Source: Aquabacterium humicola (GTDB lineage Bacteria; Pseudomonadota; Gammaproteobacteria; Burkholderiales; Burkholderiaceae_C). Taken from it: 64,000 bases of DNA. Each line of letters starts with the position of its first letter. Position 1 is the first letter of the stretch. The stretch spans positions 744,001 to 808,000 of the forward strand of contig NZ_JARGNB010000001.1 of the NCBI RefSeq assembly GCF_030167915.1, read 5' to 3'. The position numbers were made by a program, and so were the translations under genes. This document shows, piece after piece, positions 9,664-18,306 of the stretch. Under the pieces are notes generated by a model. The model was given only the letters and a program-made list of their open reading frames with translations. It was not told where the DNA came from and made no database searches.

Positions 9664-9730
9664 GAATGTCTCCAGTCGATCGAAAACGCGGGCCTTTCCA
9701 GGCAGCCGCCGCGGAACCGGCTCTGCCGGG

Positions 9731-9774
9731 CCGCTGGCGGCCGCCCCCTCGAGGGGGAAGCGCCGAAGGCGCTT
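9731..9774. repeat. REP-like double-palindrome element, intergenic copy
   Basis: Between the ALDH and SDR genes lies CCGCTGG followed by the perfect palindrome CCCCCTCGAGGGGG (9744-9757) and a second perfect hairpin, AAGCGCC-GAA-GGCGCTT (9758-9774). The same architecture (CCGCTGG, then two adjacent GC hairpins) recurs at 21662-21706 inside a coding gene. It looks like a dispersed extragenic palindromic repeat and could also slow transcription or protect mRNA between the two genes. Confidence 0.7.
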
Positions 9775-9786
9775 CGGGGGTGGCCG

Positions 9787-11250
9787 TCAGAAGGGGAAGG
9801 CGGGCGGTGCGTCCTTCACCGTCAGCCACTGCCAGGTGGTGAACTGCTCCCAGTCGCCGCGGCCGCCGTGCGAGCTGCCGTTGCCGGCGACGCCGGGGCC
9901 GCCGAAGGGGTTGACGGCATCGTCGTTCACCGTCTGGTCGTTCACGTGCACCATGCCGGCCTTCAGTTGCCGGGCCACCGCCAGCGCGCGGCCGACCGAT
10001 CGTGAGATCACCGCCGCCGCCAGGCCGCCGTGGTGGTCGTTGGCCAGCGCGACGGCCTCGTCGTCGGTGGCGAAGGTGGCGATGTTCAGCACAGGGCCGA
10101 AGACTTCCTCGTCGTGGCAGCGCATGCCCGGCTTCACGCCGGACAGCACGGTGGGCTTGTAGAAGAGGCCGTCGTAGCTGCCGCCGGCGAGCAGCCGCGC
10201 GCCCGCCTGCACGCTGTCCTGCACCACGGCATGCACGCGGTCGCGCGAGCGTGCGTCGATCAGCGGCCCCAGCGCGACGGGCTGCGTCGCGCCGTTGCCC
10301 ACCGGTAGGTGCGTGGCCTTGGCGACCAGGCGTTCGGTGAGCACGTCGGCGATCGATTCGTGCACCAGCACGCGGTTGGTCGCCATGCAGATCTGGCCCT
10401 GGTGCAGCCAGGCGCCCCAGGCGGCGTTGCTGGCGGCCAGGTCCAGGTCGGCGTCGTCCAGGATCACCAGCGCATTGCTGCCGCCCAGCTCGAGCGAGGT
10501 CTTCTTCAGGTGCCGTGCCGCCAGCTCGCCGACGCGCCGGCCCACCGCGGCCGAACCGGTGAACGACACCATCTGCACGTGGGCATCGCCGACCAGCGCC
10601 TCGCCGACCTCGGCCCCGCCGGGCAGCACGTGCAGCACGCCGGCGGGCAGGCCGGCGGCCTCGAACAGCTGCGCGATCAGGAAGCCGCCCGAGACGGGCG
10701 TGCGCGCATCGGGCTTCACCACCACCGCATTGCCCGCAGCCAGCGCCGGGGCGACGACGCGCAGCGTCAGGATCAGCGGGAAGTTGAAGGGCGAGATCAC
10801 GCCGACCACGCCGTGCGGCACGCGCCGCGCGATGCTGAGCCGGCCGGGGGTGGACGGCAGCAGCTCGCCCTGCGCCTGCATCGGCATGCCGGCGGCCAGC
10901 TGGCAGAAGGCGACGGCCTCGCGGACCTCGTGCTGGCCCTTGGGCAGGATGGCGCCCGATTCGCGGGTGACGAAGAGCGCCAGCTCGTCGAAGTGCTGCT
11001 GCAGCAGCGCCGCGGCGCGGTGGAACACCGCGGCGCGCTCGCGCGGCGCCATCGCGGCCCAGGCCGGCTGCGCCGCGGCCGCGGCGGCCGTGGCCGTGGC
11101 CACGTCGGCCGGCACCGCGACGCCGGTGCGCACCAGCGGCTCGCCGGTGGCCGGTTCGATCACGTCGGCGGACAGGCTCGCCGCGCGCCAGCCGGTGCTG
11201 AAGAGATGTTCGCGCCAGAGCGCGGGATTCAGGAAGGTCGTGCTTGTCAC
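9787..11250 (-). CDS. Aldehyde dehydrogenase, benzaldehyde-dehydrogenase-like
   Basis: A 487-residue NAD(P)-dependent ALDH. With the GTG start the catalytic Cys is residue 288 (GQICMATNR) and the general-base Glu is 254 (LELGGSN); the FTGSAAVGR cofactor loop is also present. The start TFLNPALWREHLFSTGW resembles benzaldehyde/vanillin-type dehydrogenases. I choose GTG at 11250 because GGAG lies 9 nt upstream and the protein then begins like its family; ATGs at 11286 and 11265 are possible but have poorer sites. It is the first gene of the aromatic-alcohol operon and would oxidise the SDR product to an acid. The exact substrate is inferred. Confidence 0.9.
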   Translation of the reverse strand: MTSTTFLNPALWREHLFSTGWRAASLSADVIEPATGEPLVRTGVAVPADVATATAAAAAAQPAWAAMAPRERAAVFHRAAALLQQHFDELALFVTRESGAILPKGQHEVREAVAFCQLAAGMPMQAQGELLPSTPGRLSIARRVPHGVVGVISPFNFPLILTLRVVAPALAAGNAVVVKPDARTPVSGGFLIAQLFEAAGLPAGVLHVLPGGAEVGEALVGDAHVQMVSFTGSAAVGRRVGELAARHLKKTSLELGGSNALVILDDADLDLAASNAAWGAWLHQGQICMATNRVLVHESIADVLTERLVAKATHLPVGNGATQPVALGPLIDARSRDRVHAVVQDSVQAGARLLAGGSYDGLFYKPTVLSGVKPGMRCHDEEVFGPVLNIATFATDDEAVALANDHHGGLAAAVISRSVGRALAVARQLKAGMVHVNDQTVNDDAVNPFGGPGVAGNGSSHGGRGDWEQFTTWQWLTVKDAPPAFPF

Positions 11251-11419
11251 GTCGCGGGTCTCCATCGGATGAATGGCGGGCGCCATCGACCTTCACCATC
11301 GCAACGCGCATGCCGCGGGCCGTGCCGGCGGCCGGTTGCGGCGCTGCAGCACGGCGCTACGGACGGTTCCGCCCCGAGGGCGGCACGGGGTCCGGATCAG
11401 GACATTCCCGGATGCCGAC

Positions 11420-11457
11420 GTTGCACCGCAACATGAAGCCACTGAAGCTTTTTCAGT
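11420..11457. promoter_or_regulatory. Two inverted repeats in the divergent ALDH / sigma-54-regulator intergenic region
   Basis: The gap between the divergent ALDH and regulator genes holds GTTGC-ACC-GCAAC (11420-11432) and ACTGAA-GCTTT-TTCAGT (11441-11457), both perfect. Such sites are the expected enhancer-like binding sites of a DmpR/XylR-type activator, which binds 100-200 bp upstream of sigma-54 promoters. I found no convincing -24/-12 element; the best minus-strand match (TGGCTTCATGTTGC, 11428-11441) has its GG and GC one base too close. Confidence 0.4.
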
Positions 11458-11516
11458 TGCGGAAATCAGAAAATCCTGGGCAAACTCGCGGCGAGCATTT
11501 CATGAATTGAACAAAT

Positions 11517-13334
11517 ATGGCCAAACCGCAACGCATCTCGCTGGCCGAGGTGGCCCGCCGGACCGGCGCCATGCTGCGGCGTGGTGACAGCGCGCACTTC
11601 GATCCCGCGGCCGGCCTGCCGCCGACGCTGTCGGACCTGACCGAGTCGCTGTTCTTCTCGCCCGGCGACGGCCGCATCTGGCTCAACGACCAGCGCATGC
11701 TGCTGTGGCACAGCTCGGCGATGGGCCACCTGCGCCGCGAGCTGGTCGATGCGCTGGGCCTGGAACGTGCGCGCGGGCTGCTGACGCGTGCCGGCTACGT
11801 CAGCGGCGCGCGCGATGCCACGCTGGTGCGCGAGCGCTGGCCGCAGGGTGACGCGGCCGCGGTCTTCATGGCCGGCACGCGGCTGCATGCGCTGGAAGGC
11901 ATGGTGAAGGTCACGCCGCTGGCCTTCGACTTCGACATCGACCGCGGCTTCTACGAGGGCGAGTTCCTGTGGGAGCACTCCAGCGAGGATGACGAGCACA
12001 TCGCGGCCTATGGCATCGGCACCGACGCGGCCTGCTGGAGCCAGGTGGGTTATGCCTGCGGCTACGTGACCACGCTGTTCGGCCAGCTGGTGATCTTCCG
12101 CGAGGTCGAATGCCGCGCGATGGGCGCGTCCAGTTGCCGCGTGATCGGCCGCCACGCGGCGGCGTGGGGCGACGTCAGCGAGGACATGCGCTACCTGCAG
12201 GCGCGCGACTTCCGCAGCCTGGCCGAGGACCTGGCCGCCGAACCCGCGCCGGCGCCGGCGCGGATGGTGGCGGCGGCGGCCGCGAGTGCACAGCCGGCCG
12301 ATGCCCCGGCCGACCGGCACGAGATCGTCGGCGCCTCGTCGGCCTTCAACGCCGCCTGCCACCAGCTCGACCGCGTCGCGCGCACCCAGGCCACGGTGCT
12401 GTTCACCGGCGAGTCCGGCGTCGGCAAGGAAGCCTTCGCGCGGCGCCTGCACCGCATCAGCCGCCGCGCCGAGCGGCCCTTCGTCGCGGTGAACTGCGCC
12501 GCCATCCCCGACACGCTGATCGAGGCCGAGCTCTTCGGCGTCGAGCGCGGCGCCTTCACCGGCGCCAGCAACTCGCGACCCGGCCGTTTCGAGCGCGCCG
12601 ACGGCGGCACGCTCTTCCTCGACGAGATCGCCACGTTGAGCCCTGTCAGCCAGGGCAAGCTGCTGCGCGCGCTGCAGGAAGGCGAGATCGAGCGCATCGG
12701 CGGCACCCGCACGCTGACCGTCGATGTACGCGTGGTCGCCGCCACCAACGTCGACCTGCAGGCCGAGGTGCACGCCGGTCGCTTCCGCGAGGACCTGTTC
12801 TTCCGGCTCAACGTCTACCCGATGCACCTGCCGCCGCTGCGCGAGCGGCGCGACGACATCCCGCTGCTGATGAACCACTTCCTGCGCCGCGAGTCGGCCC
12901 GCCACGGCCGCTCGCCCAGCGGCTTCACGCCGCGCGCGGTGCGCGCGCTGCTGCACTACGCCTTCCCGGGCAACATCCGCGAGCTGCAGAACCTGATCGA
13001 ACGCGGCGTGATCTCCGCCGACGACGGCGCGCCGATCGACGTGCGCCACCTGTTCCGCCGCGAGCAGCTGTCGGACGAGACGCTGCTGGCCATCGGCGCC
13101 GGCGGCGCGCTGATGCCCAGCCCCGACACCGCCGGCGTGAGCAACCTGCTGCAGCACCTGCAGCAGGCGCTGGGCGCCGAGACGCTGGAGCTCACGGCCC
13201 TGGAAGACCGGCTGCTGCGCGAGGCGGTGGAAGCCGCCGGCGGCAACCTGTCCGCCGCCGCACGGCGCCTCGGGCTGACGCGCGCGCAGCTGGCCTATCG
13301 GCTGGAGAACCGGGCGCCGCCGGCGCAACGCTGA
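11517..13334 (+). CDS. Sigma-54-dependent activator with XylR_N and V4R sensor domains
   Basis: A 605-residue DmpR/XylR/PoxR-type regulator. Residues about 27-130 are XylR_N (activator of aromatic catabolism). Residues about 140-210 are V4R, with cysteines at 181, 199 and 207. The AAA+ domain from about 268 has Walker A GESGVGKE (298-305), the sigma-54 contact loop GAFTGA (345-350) and Walker B GTLFLDE (364-370). The C-terminus ([19 protein letters not shown]) is a Fis-type helix-turn-helix. Such proteins bind an aromatic effector directly and activate sigma-54 promoters. It is divergent from the aldehyde/alcohol dehydrogenase operon, the likely target. No clear ribosome site precedes the ATG. 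Confidence 0.95.
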   Translation: MAKPQRISLAEVARRTGAMLRRGDSAHFDPAAGLPPTLSDLTESLFFSPGDGRIWLNDQRMLLWHSSAMGHLRRELVDALGLERARGLLTRAGYVSGARDATLVRERWPQGDAAAVFMAGTRLHALEGMVKVTPLAFDFDIDRGFYEGEFLWEHSSEDDEHIAAYGIGTDAACWSQVGYACGYVTTLFGQLVIFREVECRAMGASSCRVIGRHAAAWGDVSEDMRYLQARDFRSLAEDLAAEPAPAPARMVAAAAASAQPADAPADRHEIVGASSAFNAACHQLDRVARTQATVLFTGESGVGKEAFARRLHRISRRAERPFVAVNCAAIPDTLIEAELFGVERGAFTGASNSRPGRFERADGGTLFLDEIATLSPVSQGKLLRALQEGEIERIGGTRTLTVDVRVVAATNVDLQAEVHAGRFREDLFFRLNVYPMHLPPLRERRDDIPLLMNHFLRRESARHGRSPSGFTPRAVRALLHYAFPGNIRELQNLIERGVISADDGAPIDVRHLFRREQLSDETLLAIGAGGALMPSPDTAGVSNLLQHLQQALGAETLELTALEDRLLREAVEAAGGNLSAAARRLGLTRAQLAYRLENRAPPAQR

Positions 13335-13358
13335 GGGCCGGCCTGCACCGGCGCGCGA

Positions 13359-14495
13359 TCAATAGCGCAGCCGGCCGTCGCTGCCGATGATGGCCAGCTC
13401 GACGTAGGCCGAGCCGCGGTGCGATTGCGGCGTGTAGTGCAGCGCGAACTTGCCGAAGGTGATCTCGCCGGCCGATTCGAATGCGGCGACGAGGCGGTCG
13501 GTGTCCAGCGCGCGGCCGGCCCGGCGCAGGCCCTCCAGCAGCACGCGCGCGTGCATGTAGCCTTCGAACATCGAGGCCGACGGCGGCGTGCCGACGGCCT
13601 GCGCCTCGTGCAGCGCCAGGAACTCGTTGACCGCCGGGTTCGACCGGTTCGCCAGCGACGGCATGATCTGCGCCAGCACGATGCCGCGTGCGGCCGCGCC
13701 CAACTCGCGCACGAGCTGGTCGGCCGAAGCGACCGAGAAGCCGTAGACGGTCGGCCGCACGGCGGTGGCCTGCAAGGCCTTGACCAGTCCGGTGAAGGTG
13801 CCGCCGGCCGTGCACATCACCACCGCCTGCGGCGCGGCGACCGCCACGGCCCGCGCCGCGGCATCGAGCTCGGGTTGCTTCGGGTCCACGCGCACTTCGG
13901 CCGCCAGGCGCAGCCCTGCCGCGTCGGCCGCCTTCTTCACCTCGACGAGCAGCGCCTGGCCGAAGGCATCGTCCTGCGCGAACAGCGCCACCGCGGTGGT
14001 GCCCAGCTCGCGCAGCTGCCGCACGATGCGCGCCGCCTCGTCGGCGTAACCCGCGCGGACGTGGAACAGCATGCGCTCGTGCCCCTGGCGCAGGCTGGTG
14101 GCCCCGGTGACCGGGCCGAACACGATGACGCCGGCGGCGCGGGCCAGCGGCAGGATGGCCGCGGTGTGCGCGGTGCCGGTGCAGTTGTGGATCAGGAAGA
14201 CCTGCTCCTGCTCGATCAGCCGCCGCGTGTTCTGCACCGCGCGCTGCACGTCGAAGCCATCGTCCAGCGTCGTGTAGCGGATGCGGCGATCGTGCACGCC
14301 GCCGCGTGCATTCGCGGCCTCGAAGCACAGCCGGGAGCCGGCCGCATAGGCCGCCGTCTGCGTGCCGAGCGGGCCGCTCAGCACCAGCGAGGCGCCCAGG
14401 TGAAGCGTGTCGCCGGTGACGCCGGCGGACCGTGTGCGTGCAGTGGCCAACAGCAGCGGCAGGGCCGCGAGCACGGCGCGTCGGGTGGTGGGCAT
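13359..14495 (-). CDS. ABC transporter substrate-binding protein, Peripla_BP_6 family
   Basis: A 378-residue Leu/Ile/Val-type binding protein with an exported N-terminus (MPTTRRAVLAALPLLLATAR). Typical elements are LHLGASLVLSGPLG at the start, the AQDDAFGQALL hinge region and VELAIIGSDGRLRY at the end. GGGAG lies 7 nt before the ATG. It converges with the sigma-54 regulator, their stops 24 bp apart, and has no transport partners next to it. It is a different sequence from the binding protein at 1-1106, so the region carries two such proteins. Stand-alone copies near aromatic regulators are often aromatic-acid scavengers or sensors; this is inference. Confidence 0.92.
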   Translation of the reverse strand: MPTTRRAVLAALPLLLATARTRSAGVTGDTLHLGASLVLSGPLGTQTAAYAAGSRLCFEAANARGGVHDRRIRYTTLDDGFDVQRAVQNTRRLIEQEQVFLIHNCTGTAHTAAILPLARAAGVIVFGPVTGATSLRQGHERMLFHVRAGYADEAARIVRQLRELGTTAVALFAQDDAFGQALLVEVKKAADAAGLRLAAEVRVDPKQPELDAAARAVAVAAPQAVVMCTAGGTFTGLVKALQATAVRPTVYGFSVASADQLVRELGAAARGIVLAQIMPSLANRSNPAVNEFLALHEAQAVGTPPSASMFEGYMHARVLLEGLRRAGRALDTDRLVAAFESAGEITFGKFALHYTPQSHRGSAYVELAIIGSDGRLRY

Positions 14496-14654
14496 GGTCT
14501 TCTCCCGTTCGACGAACGCCGCGGCAGCCCCTGGGAAGCCAGTGGCGGGGGCGAACGATTTGACTCAGTCGATGAACTTGTTCAATGACCGTTGCACCCT
14601 GCCTACGCACTGCAAGCTGCACGCGATCACGCGTTCATATTGTTATTCTGATTA

Positions 14655-14682
14655 ACGATATCGACGGGAGAGGTCGTGACAA
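14655..14682 (-). promoter_or_regulatory. Candidate sigma-70 promoter for the binding-protein gene
   Basis: On the minus strand TTGTCA (14682-14677) and TATCGT (14660-14655) are separated by 16 bp in an unusually AT-rich patch, about 160 bp before the ATG at 14495. The rest of the 268-bp gap shows nothing further. Confidence 0.35.
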
Positions 14683-14763
14683 ACCCGGAGGCGACCGGGC
14701 AGCGCCGTGAACTCGTTCGCGTCGCTGACGCTCGATGCTTCGGGCCGTGCGCTGACGTCGGCC

Positions 14764-16194
14764 TCAGCCGCCTGGCGCGCGCAACACGGCGGCCTGCGCT
14801 TGCGCTGCCGCACTGACCGCATCCTCCACGGCCCGCTCGCACTGCTGCACCGCCTGGTCCTGCGCCTGTACCAGCGCGGCCAGTTGCGCCAGCAGTTCCG
14901 CCTGCGCCGCGGGGCCGGCGTCGCCTTCCGCATCGCTTTCGGCCACCAGCGTCGCCGCGGCGCTCGCCGCACGGCCGGCGCCGTGGTGGGCCGCGGCCAG
15001 CGCGGGCAGCGCTGCGGCCAGGGCGGCTGTCGCGGCCGCGTGGTCGTCGGCCGCCTGGGCCAGCGCCGCCTCCAGCGCCTTTGGCAGTGCCGCCCCGTGC
15101 GCCAGCGCGCGATGGCGCGTCGCGCCTAGCGCCTGAAGGGCGTGGCCCACCGCCTGCAGCGCGGGCTCGGCATCGCAACCCAGCGCCAGCACGGCGGCGC
15201 AGCGCATCGGCAAGCCTTTGGCCCAGGGCTCGGCCTGCTTCGCGGCCTGCCGGGCGGCCTGCGCCGCCGGTGCCAGCGCGCGGCCGGCCAGCAGCGCCGC
15301 CTGCAGCGCCCGCTGCAGTTGCTGCGCTTCGGCCTGCTGCGCCTGCGCCGCCTCGCTGGCCGCCTGGGCCTGCATGTGAAGGGCGCGGGCCTCTTCTTCG
15401 GCCGCCTGCGCGACTGCCGCGGCGGTCGGCCCGACATCGGGCGAGGCGGCGGCCGGCCCGGGCAGCGCACCCAACAGCCCCTGCCAGCCGGCGTGCTCGG
15501 CCTCGGCGCGATGCTGCAGCACGGCCTGCTCGTTGCGCTGGTGGCACAGCCGGGCCAGCTCGGCCTGGCTGGCGGCACAACGTTCGGTGGCCAGCTGGCT
15601 GGCTGTCTCCAGGGTCTCGGCCAGCCGGCGGGTCTCGGGCTGCGCCAGGCGCACGGCCTCTGCCGCCGTGTGGCCGCGCGGCGAGGCCGCCGCCGCCGCG
15701 GTGGCGCCGGCGCTGCGTTCCAGCTCGGCCAGCGCGACGGCGGCCTGCTGGCTGGCCTGCGCGGCGAGCTTCGCGTCGCGCGCCAGTGCCGACCCGAAGT
15801 CGTCGGCCTGCAGCAGCATGAACGCGCCCTGCACGGTGCGGTTCAGCGCTTCGGCCGCCTGCGCCGCGGCATGGCTGCTGCGGGCGGCCTCGGCCGCGGC
15901 GTGCGTCGCATCGGTGGCGGCGCTGTCCGCGCCCTGGGCCAGCCACTGCTGCAGTTCCAGCCGGCACGCGAAGGCCTGCGCCGTGACACCCAGCGCCCCG
16001 AGCCGGGCGGCGAGCGCGGCCAGCGCAGCGCGGTGGCCGGCCTGCGCTTCGATCATCGGATCGAGCCCGGCCAGCACGGCGGTCGCGCGGCGCCTCTGCG
16101 CGCCCCAGCCGGCCGCGTTCTCGGCGGCGCCGTGGCGCAGGGCCACCACGGTGGCCGAGGGGGTCGGGTCGGTCGCTTCGGCGGTGTGATTCAT
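14764..16194 (-). CDS. Hypothetical Ala/Gln-rich coiled-coil protein
   Basis: I do not recognise this 476-residue protein. It is dominated by Ala, Gln, Glu and Leu with repeated AAxA/QAA heptad-like runs, so it is probably a long helical or coiled-coil protein. It has no signal peptide, no membrane helix and no catalytic motif. The ATG at 16194 (MNHTAEATDP) lacks a ribosome site; an in-frame ATG 15 codons upstream is the alternative. It is divergent from the PEP-CTERM gene across 244 bp. Coding is supported by the coherent amphipathic pattern, but a long opposite-strand frame overlaps it, so I keep moderate confidence. Confidence 0.6.
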   Translation of the reverse strand: MNHTAEATDPTPSATVVALRHGAAENAAGWGAQRRRATAVLAGLDPMIEAQAGHRAALAALAARLGALGVTAQAFACRLELQQWLAQGADSAATDATHAAAEAARSSHAAAQAAEALNRTVQGAFMLLQADDFGSALARDAKLAAQASQQAAVALAELERSAGATAAAAASPRGHTAAEAVRLAQPETRRLAETLETASQLATERCAASQAELARLCHQRNEQAVLQHRAEAEHAGWQGLLGALPGPAAASPDVGPTAAAVAQAAEEEARALHMQAQAASEAAQAQQAEAQQLQRALQAALLAGRALAPAAQAARQAAKQAEPWAKGLPMRCAAVLALGCDAEPALQAVGHALQALGATRHRALAHGAALPKALEAALAQAADDHAAATAALAAALPALAAAHHGAGRAASAAATLVAESDAEGDAGPAAQAELLAQLAALVQAQDQAVQQCERAVEDAVSAAAQAQAAVLRAPGG

Positions 16195-16438
16195 GGCCGC
16201 ATTAGAGACAGCGTGCGCGCCGATGGGCTTGCTGCGCATCAAGCTGCGTCGTCTGGCGGTGCCGATGCCGTGGTGCCGGGCCCGCCCAGGCAGCTGCGCC
16301 CGGGGTGCCCACCGCGCATCCGCCCGCGGTGGACAAGGCGCGGCGCAGACCCTAGGGAAAGCCGCAGTGGGAGTCATCGCGTCGTCGCTATTAAATTCGT
16401 GCTTCGCACTAATCAATATAGCCATTCCGGAGACCTGC

Positions 16439-17200
16439 ATGCGCCAACGCCTACGATTCGTTCTCGGTGCCACCCTGCTGGCCGCTTCCCAACTGGCCAG
16501 CGCCGGCATCGCGCGGGTCGGCATCTCCGACCTGTCGCTGTCGGTCAGCGGCGGCGAGTGGTGGTACTGGCTGCCGCACGACCAGGCCTGGCTGGCGCCC
16601 ACGGCGGCGACCTCGGCCGCGCTGGAGAACCCGTCGATGGCCGACGGTGCGACCGGCTGGCACGGCGCCGCCTACGATGCCACCGTCGTCGACGCGAGCT
16701 CGTTCGCGAAGGCCGGCATCGGCGCGGCCACCGGCGGCGGCAACCTGCTCGACGGCGTGTCCGCGAGCGCCCAGGTGTCGGCGGATGCCGGCCACTCGGG
16801 CTGGGCGTTCGCCCAGGTCTTCGACGGCTACATCATGGTCGGCGGCAACGCGACGATCACGCTGTCGACCACGCTGACCGAGCTCTTCGCGGAGGGCGAC
16901 GTCGCGCAGGCCAATGCCACCATCGAGCTGTGCAGCACCGACTTCACGACCGACGTCTGCGCGCCGCTCAACTACGCCGAGGCCTTCGTCGATGCGACGA
17001 GCGGCCCCTACGGCGGGCCGGCGACCTTGTCGGCCAGCTGGACCAATCCGGGCGCGACCGGCTGGGCGCGCCTGCGCATCGGCCTGAGCGCCTCGGCCGA
17101 GAGCGATCAGCCGAACGCGGTGCCCGAGCCCGCCAGCCTCGCGATGCTGATGACCGGCCTGGCGATGCTCAGCCTGAGCCGGCGCGGGCGCGGCCGCTGA
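16439..17200 (+). CDS. PEP-CTERM sorting-domain protein
   Basis: A 253-residue exported protein. The N-terminus (MRQRLRFVLGATLLAASQLA) is a signal peptide. The last 26 residues are a PEP-CTERM signal: VPEP, a hydrophobic stretch (ASLAMLMTGLAMLSL) and a basic end (SRRGRGR), as processed by exosortase. The central 180 residues are Gly/Ala/Ser/Thr-rich beta-type sequence with two cysteines and no known domain I can name. GGAG lies 6-7 nt before the ATG. No exosortase gene is in the window. PEP-CTERM proteins are typical of biofilm-forming Gram-negatives, including many Burkholderiales. Confidence 0.85.
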   Translation: MRQRLRFVLGATLLAASQLASAGIARVGISDLSLSVSGGEWWYWLPHDQAWLAPTAATSAALENPSMADGATGWHGAAYDATVVDASSFAKAGIGAATGGGNLLDGVSASAQVSADAGHSGWAFAQVFDGYIMVGGNATITLSTTLTELFAEGDVAQANATIELCSTDFTTDVCAPLNYAEAFVDATSGPYGGPATLSASWTNPGATGWARLRIGLSASAESDQPNAVPEPASLAMLMTGLAMLSLSRRGRGR

Positions 17201-17216
17201 GCCCGTCCGGCACGCG

Positions 17217-18170
17217 ATGCACGCATCCCCGCCGGCGCCGCCCGGCCGCCGCGGCCGGCGTGCGCTGATCGCCGGCACGGCGGGGCTGCTGTGCGCGGCC
17301 GCGGTGCCGGCGCGCGCGCGCAGCGGCGCGGCCTCCGCACCCGAACCGGCACGCGACTTCGGCGCAGCGCCCGTGCTGGCCGCCGACGACGTGCGCGCCT
17401 TCCCTGCGGCACCGCCCGGCTTCGACACCGCGCAGGCGGGTGTGCCCGCCGGGCGGATCGAACGTTTCGAACACGACTCACCCGTCACCGGCACGCGCCG
17501 CGCGGCCAGCGTCTACCTGCCCCCCGGCCATTCATCCGGCCGCAAGGTCCCGGTGCTGTACCTGCTGCACGGCATCGGCGGCAACCACGACGAGTGGCGC
17601 GGCTACGTGCGGGCCCACCACATCCTCGACAACCTGATCGCCGCCGGGCGGGCGCGGCCGATGATCGTCGTGATGCCCAACGGCCGCGCGCAGGCCGATG
17701 ACCGCGTGCCGCCCGTCGAACGCCTGTTCACGCCCGAGCACGTCGCCGCGTTCGCGCGCTTCGAACCGGAGCTGCTGCAATCGCTGATCCCGGCGATCGA
17801 GGCCACCTATGCCGCGGACGGCGACCGCCGCCGGCGCGCGATCGCCGGGCTGTCGATGGGCGGCGGCCAGGCGCTGAACATCGGCCTCGCGCACCTCGAC
17901 CGCTTCGCCTGGGTCGGCGCCTTCTCACCGGCGCCCAATACGCGGCCGGCGGCGCAGCTGCTGCCGGATGCCGAGGCGGCGCGGCGCCAGCTGGCGCTGC
18001 TGTACCTGTCCTGCGGGCGCCAGGACGGCCTGATCCGCGTGCCGCAGGCGCTGCGCCGCGAGCTGCAGCAGCGCGGCGTCCCACACGTGTGGAACGTCGA
18101 CGAGTACGGGCACGTGCGCGAGAGCTGGGCCGACAACCTCTATCACTTCGCGCAACGCCTGTTCCGCTGA
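17217..18170 (+). CDS. Secreted CE1-type esterase (feruloyl/acetyl-xylan-esterase-like)
   Basis: A 317-residue alpha/beta hydrolase of the esterase-D/CE1 group. The N-terminus GRRGRRALIAGTAGLLCAAA looks like a twin-arginine signal. The catalytic triad is visible as Ser213 in GLSMGG (211-216), Asp270 in CGRQDGL and His299 in YGHVRES; the LLHGIGG oxyanion segment is at 117-122. CE1 enzymes remove feruloyl or acetyl groups from hemicellulose, which fits the hydrolase cluster that converges on it. It starts 16 bp after the PEP-CTERM gene and may be cotranscribed. Exact substrate is inferred. Confidence 0.88.
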   Translation: MHASPPAPPGRRGRRALIAGTAGLLCAAAVPARARSGAASAPEPARDFGAAPVLAADDVRAFPAAPPGFDTAQAGVPAGRIERFEHDSPVTGTRRAASVYLPPGHSSGRKVPVLYLLHGIGGNHDEWRGYVRAHHILDNLIAAGRARPMIVVMPNGRAQADDRVPPVERLFTPEHVAAFARFEPELLQSLIPAIEATYAADGDRRRRAIAGLSMGGGQALNIGLAHLDRFAWVGAFSPAPNTRPAAQLLPDAEAARRQLALLYLSCGRQDGLIRVPQALRRELQQRGVPHVWNVDEYGHVRESWADNLYHFAQRLFR

Positions 18171-18231
18171 AGCCTTCCGGCCGGCAGCGGCCGCGTGACG
18201 CGCACCACGCGGCCGGCCCACCACCCGCTTC

Positions 18232-18256
18232 GCGGCCAGGCGCCGGACCTGGCCGC
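18232..18256. terminator. Hairpin between convergent CE1 esterase and GH2 genes
   Basis: A perfect 9-bp stem (GCGGCCAGG / CCTGGCCGC) with a 7-nt loop lies in the 136-bp convergent gap. It is placed to end transcription from both sides, although neither side carries a strong T-run. Confidence 0.55.
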
Positions 18257-18306
18257 TCATCTCAGGCGTCATGCACCGACGGCCCCTTCGCAGGCACCGG
18301 CGCGAT

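Noticed and set aside
11428-11441. Possible sigma-54 -24/-12 promoter (TGGCTTCATGTTGC on the minus strand)
   Set aside because: The GG and GC elements are separated by 9 bases instead of 10, which sigma-54 promoters do not tolerate well.
15142-17268. A 700-codon plus-strand frame crossing the coiled-coil and PEP-CTERM genes
   Set aside because: It has no coherent domain and reads the PEP-CTERM gene out of frame; its composition is that of antisense GC-rich DNA.
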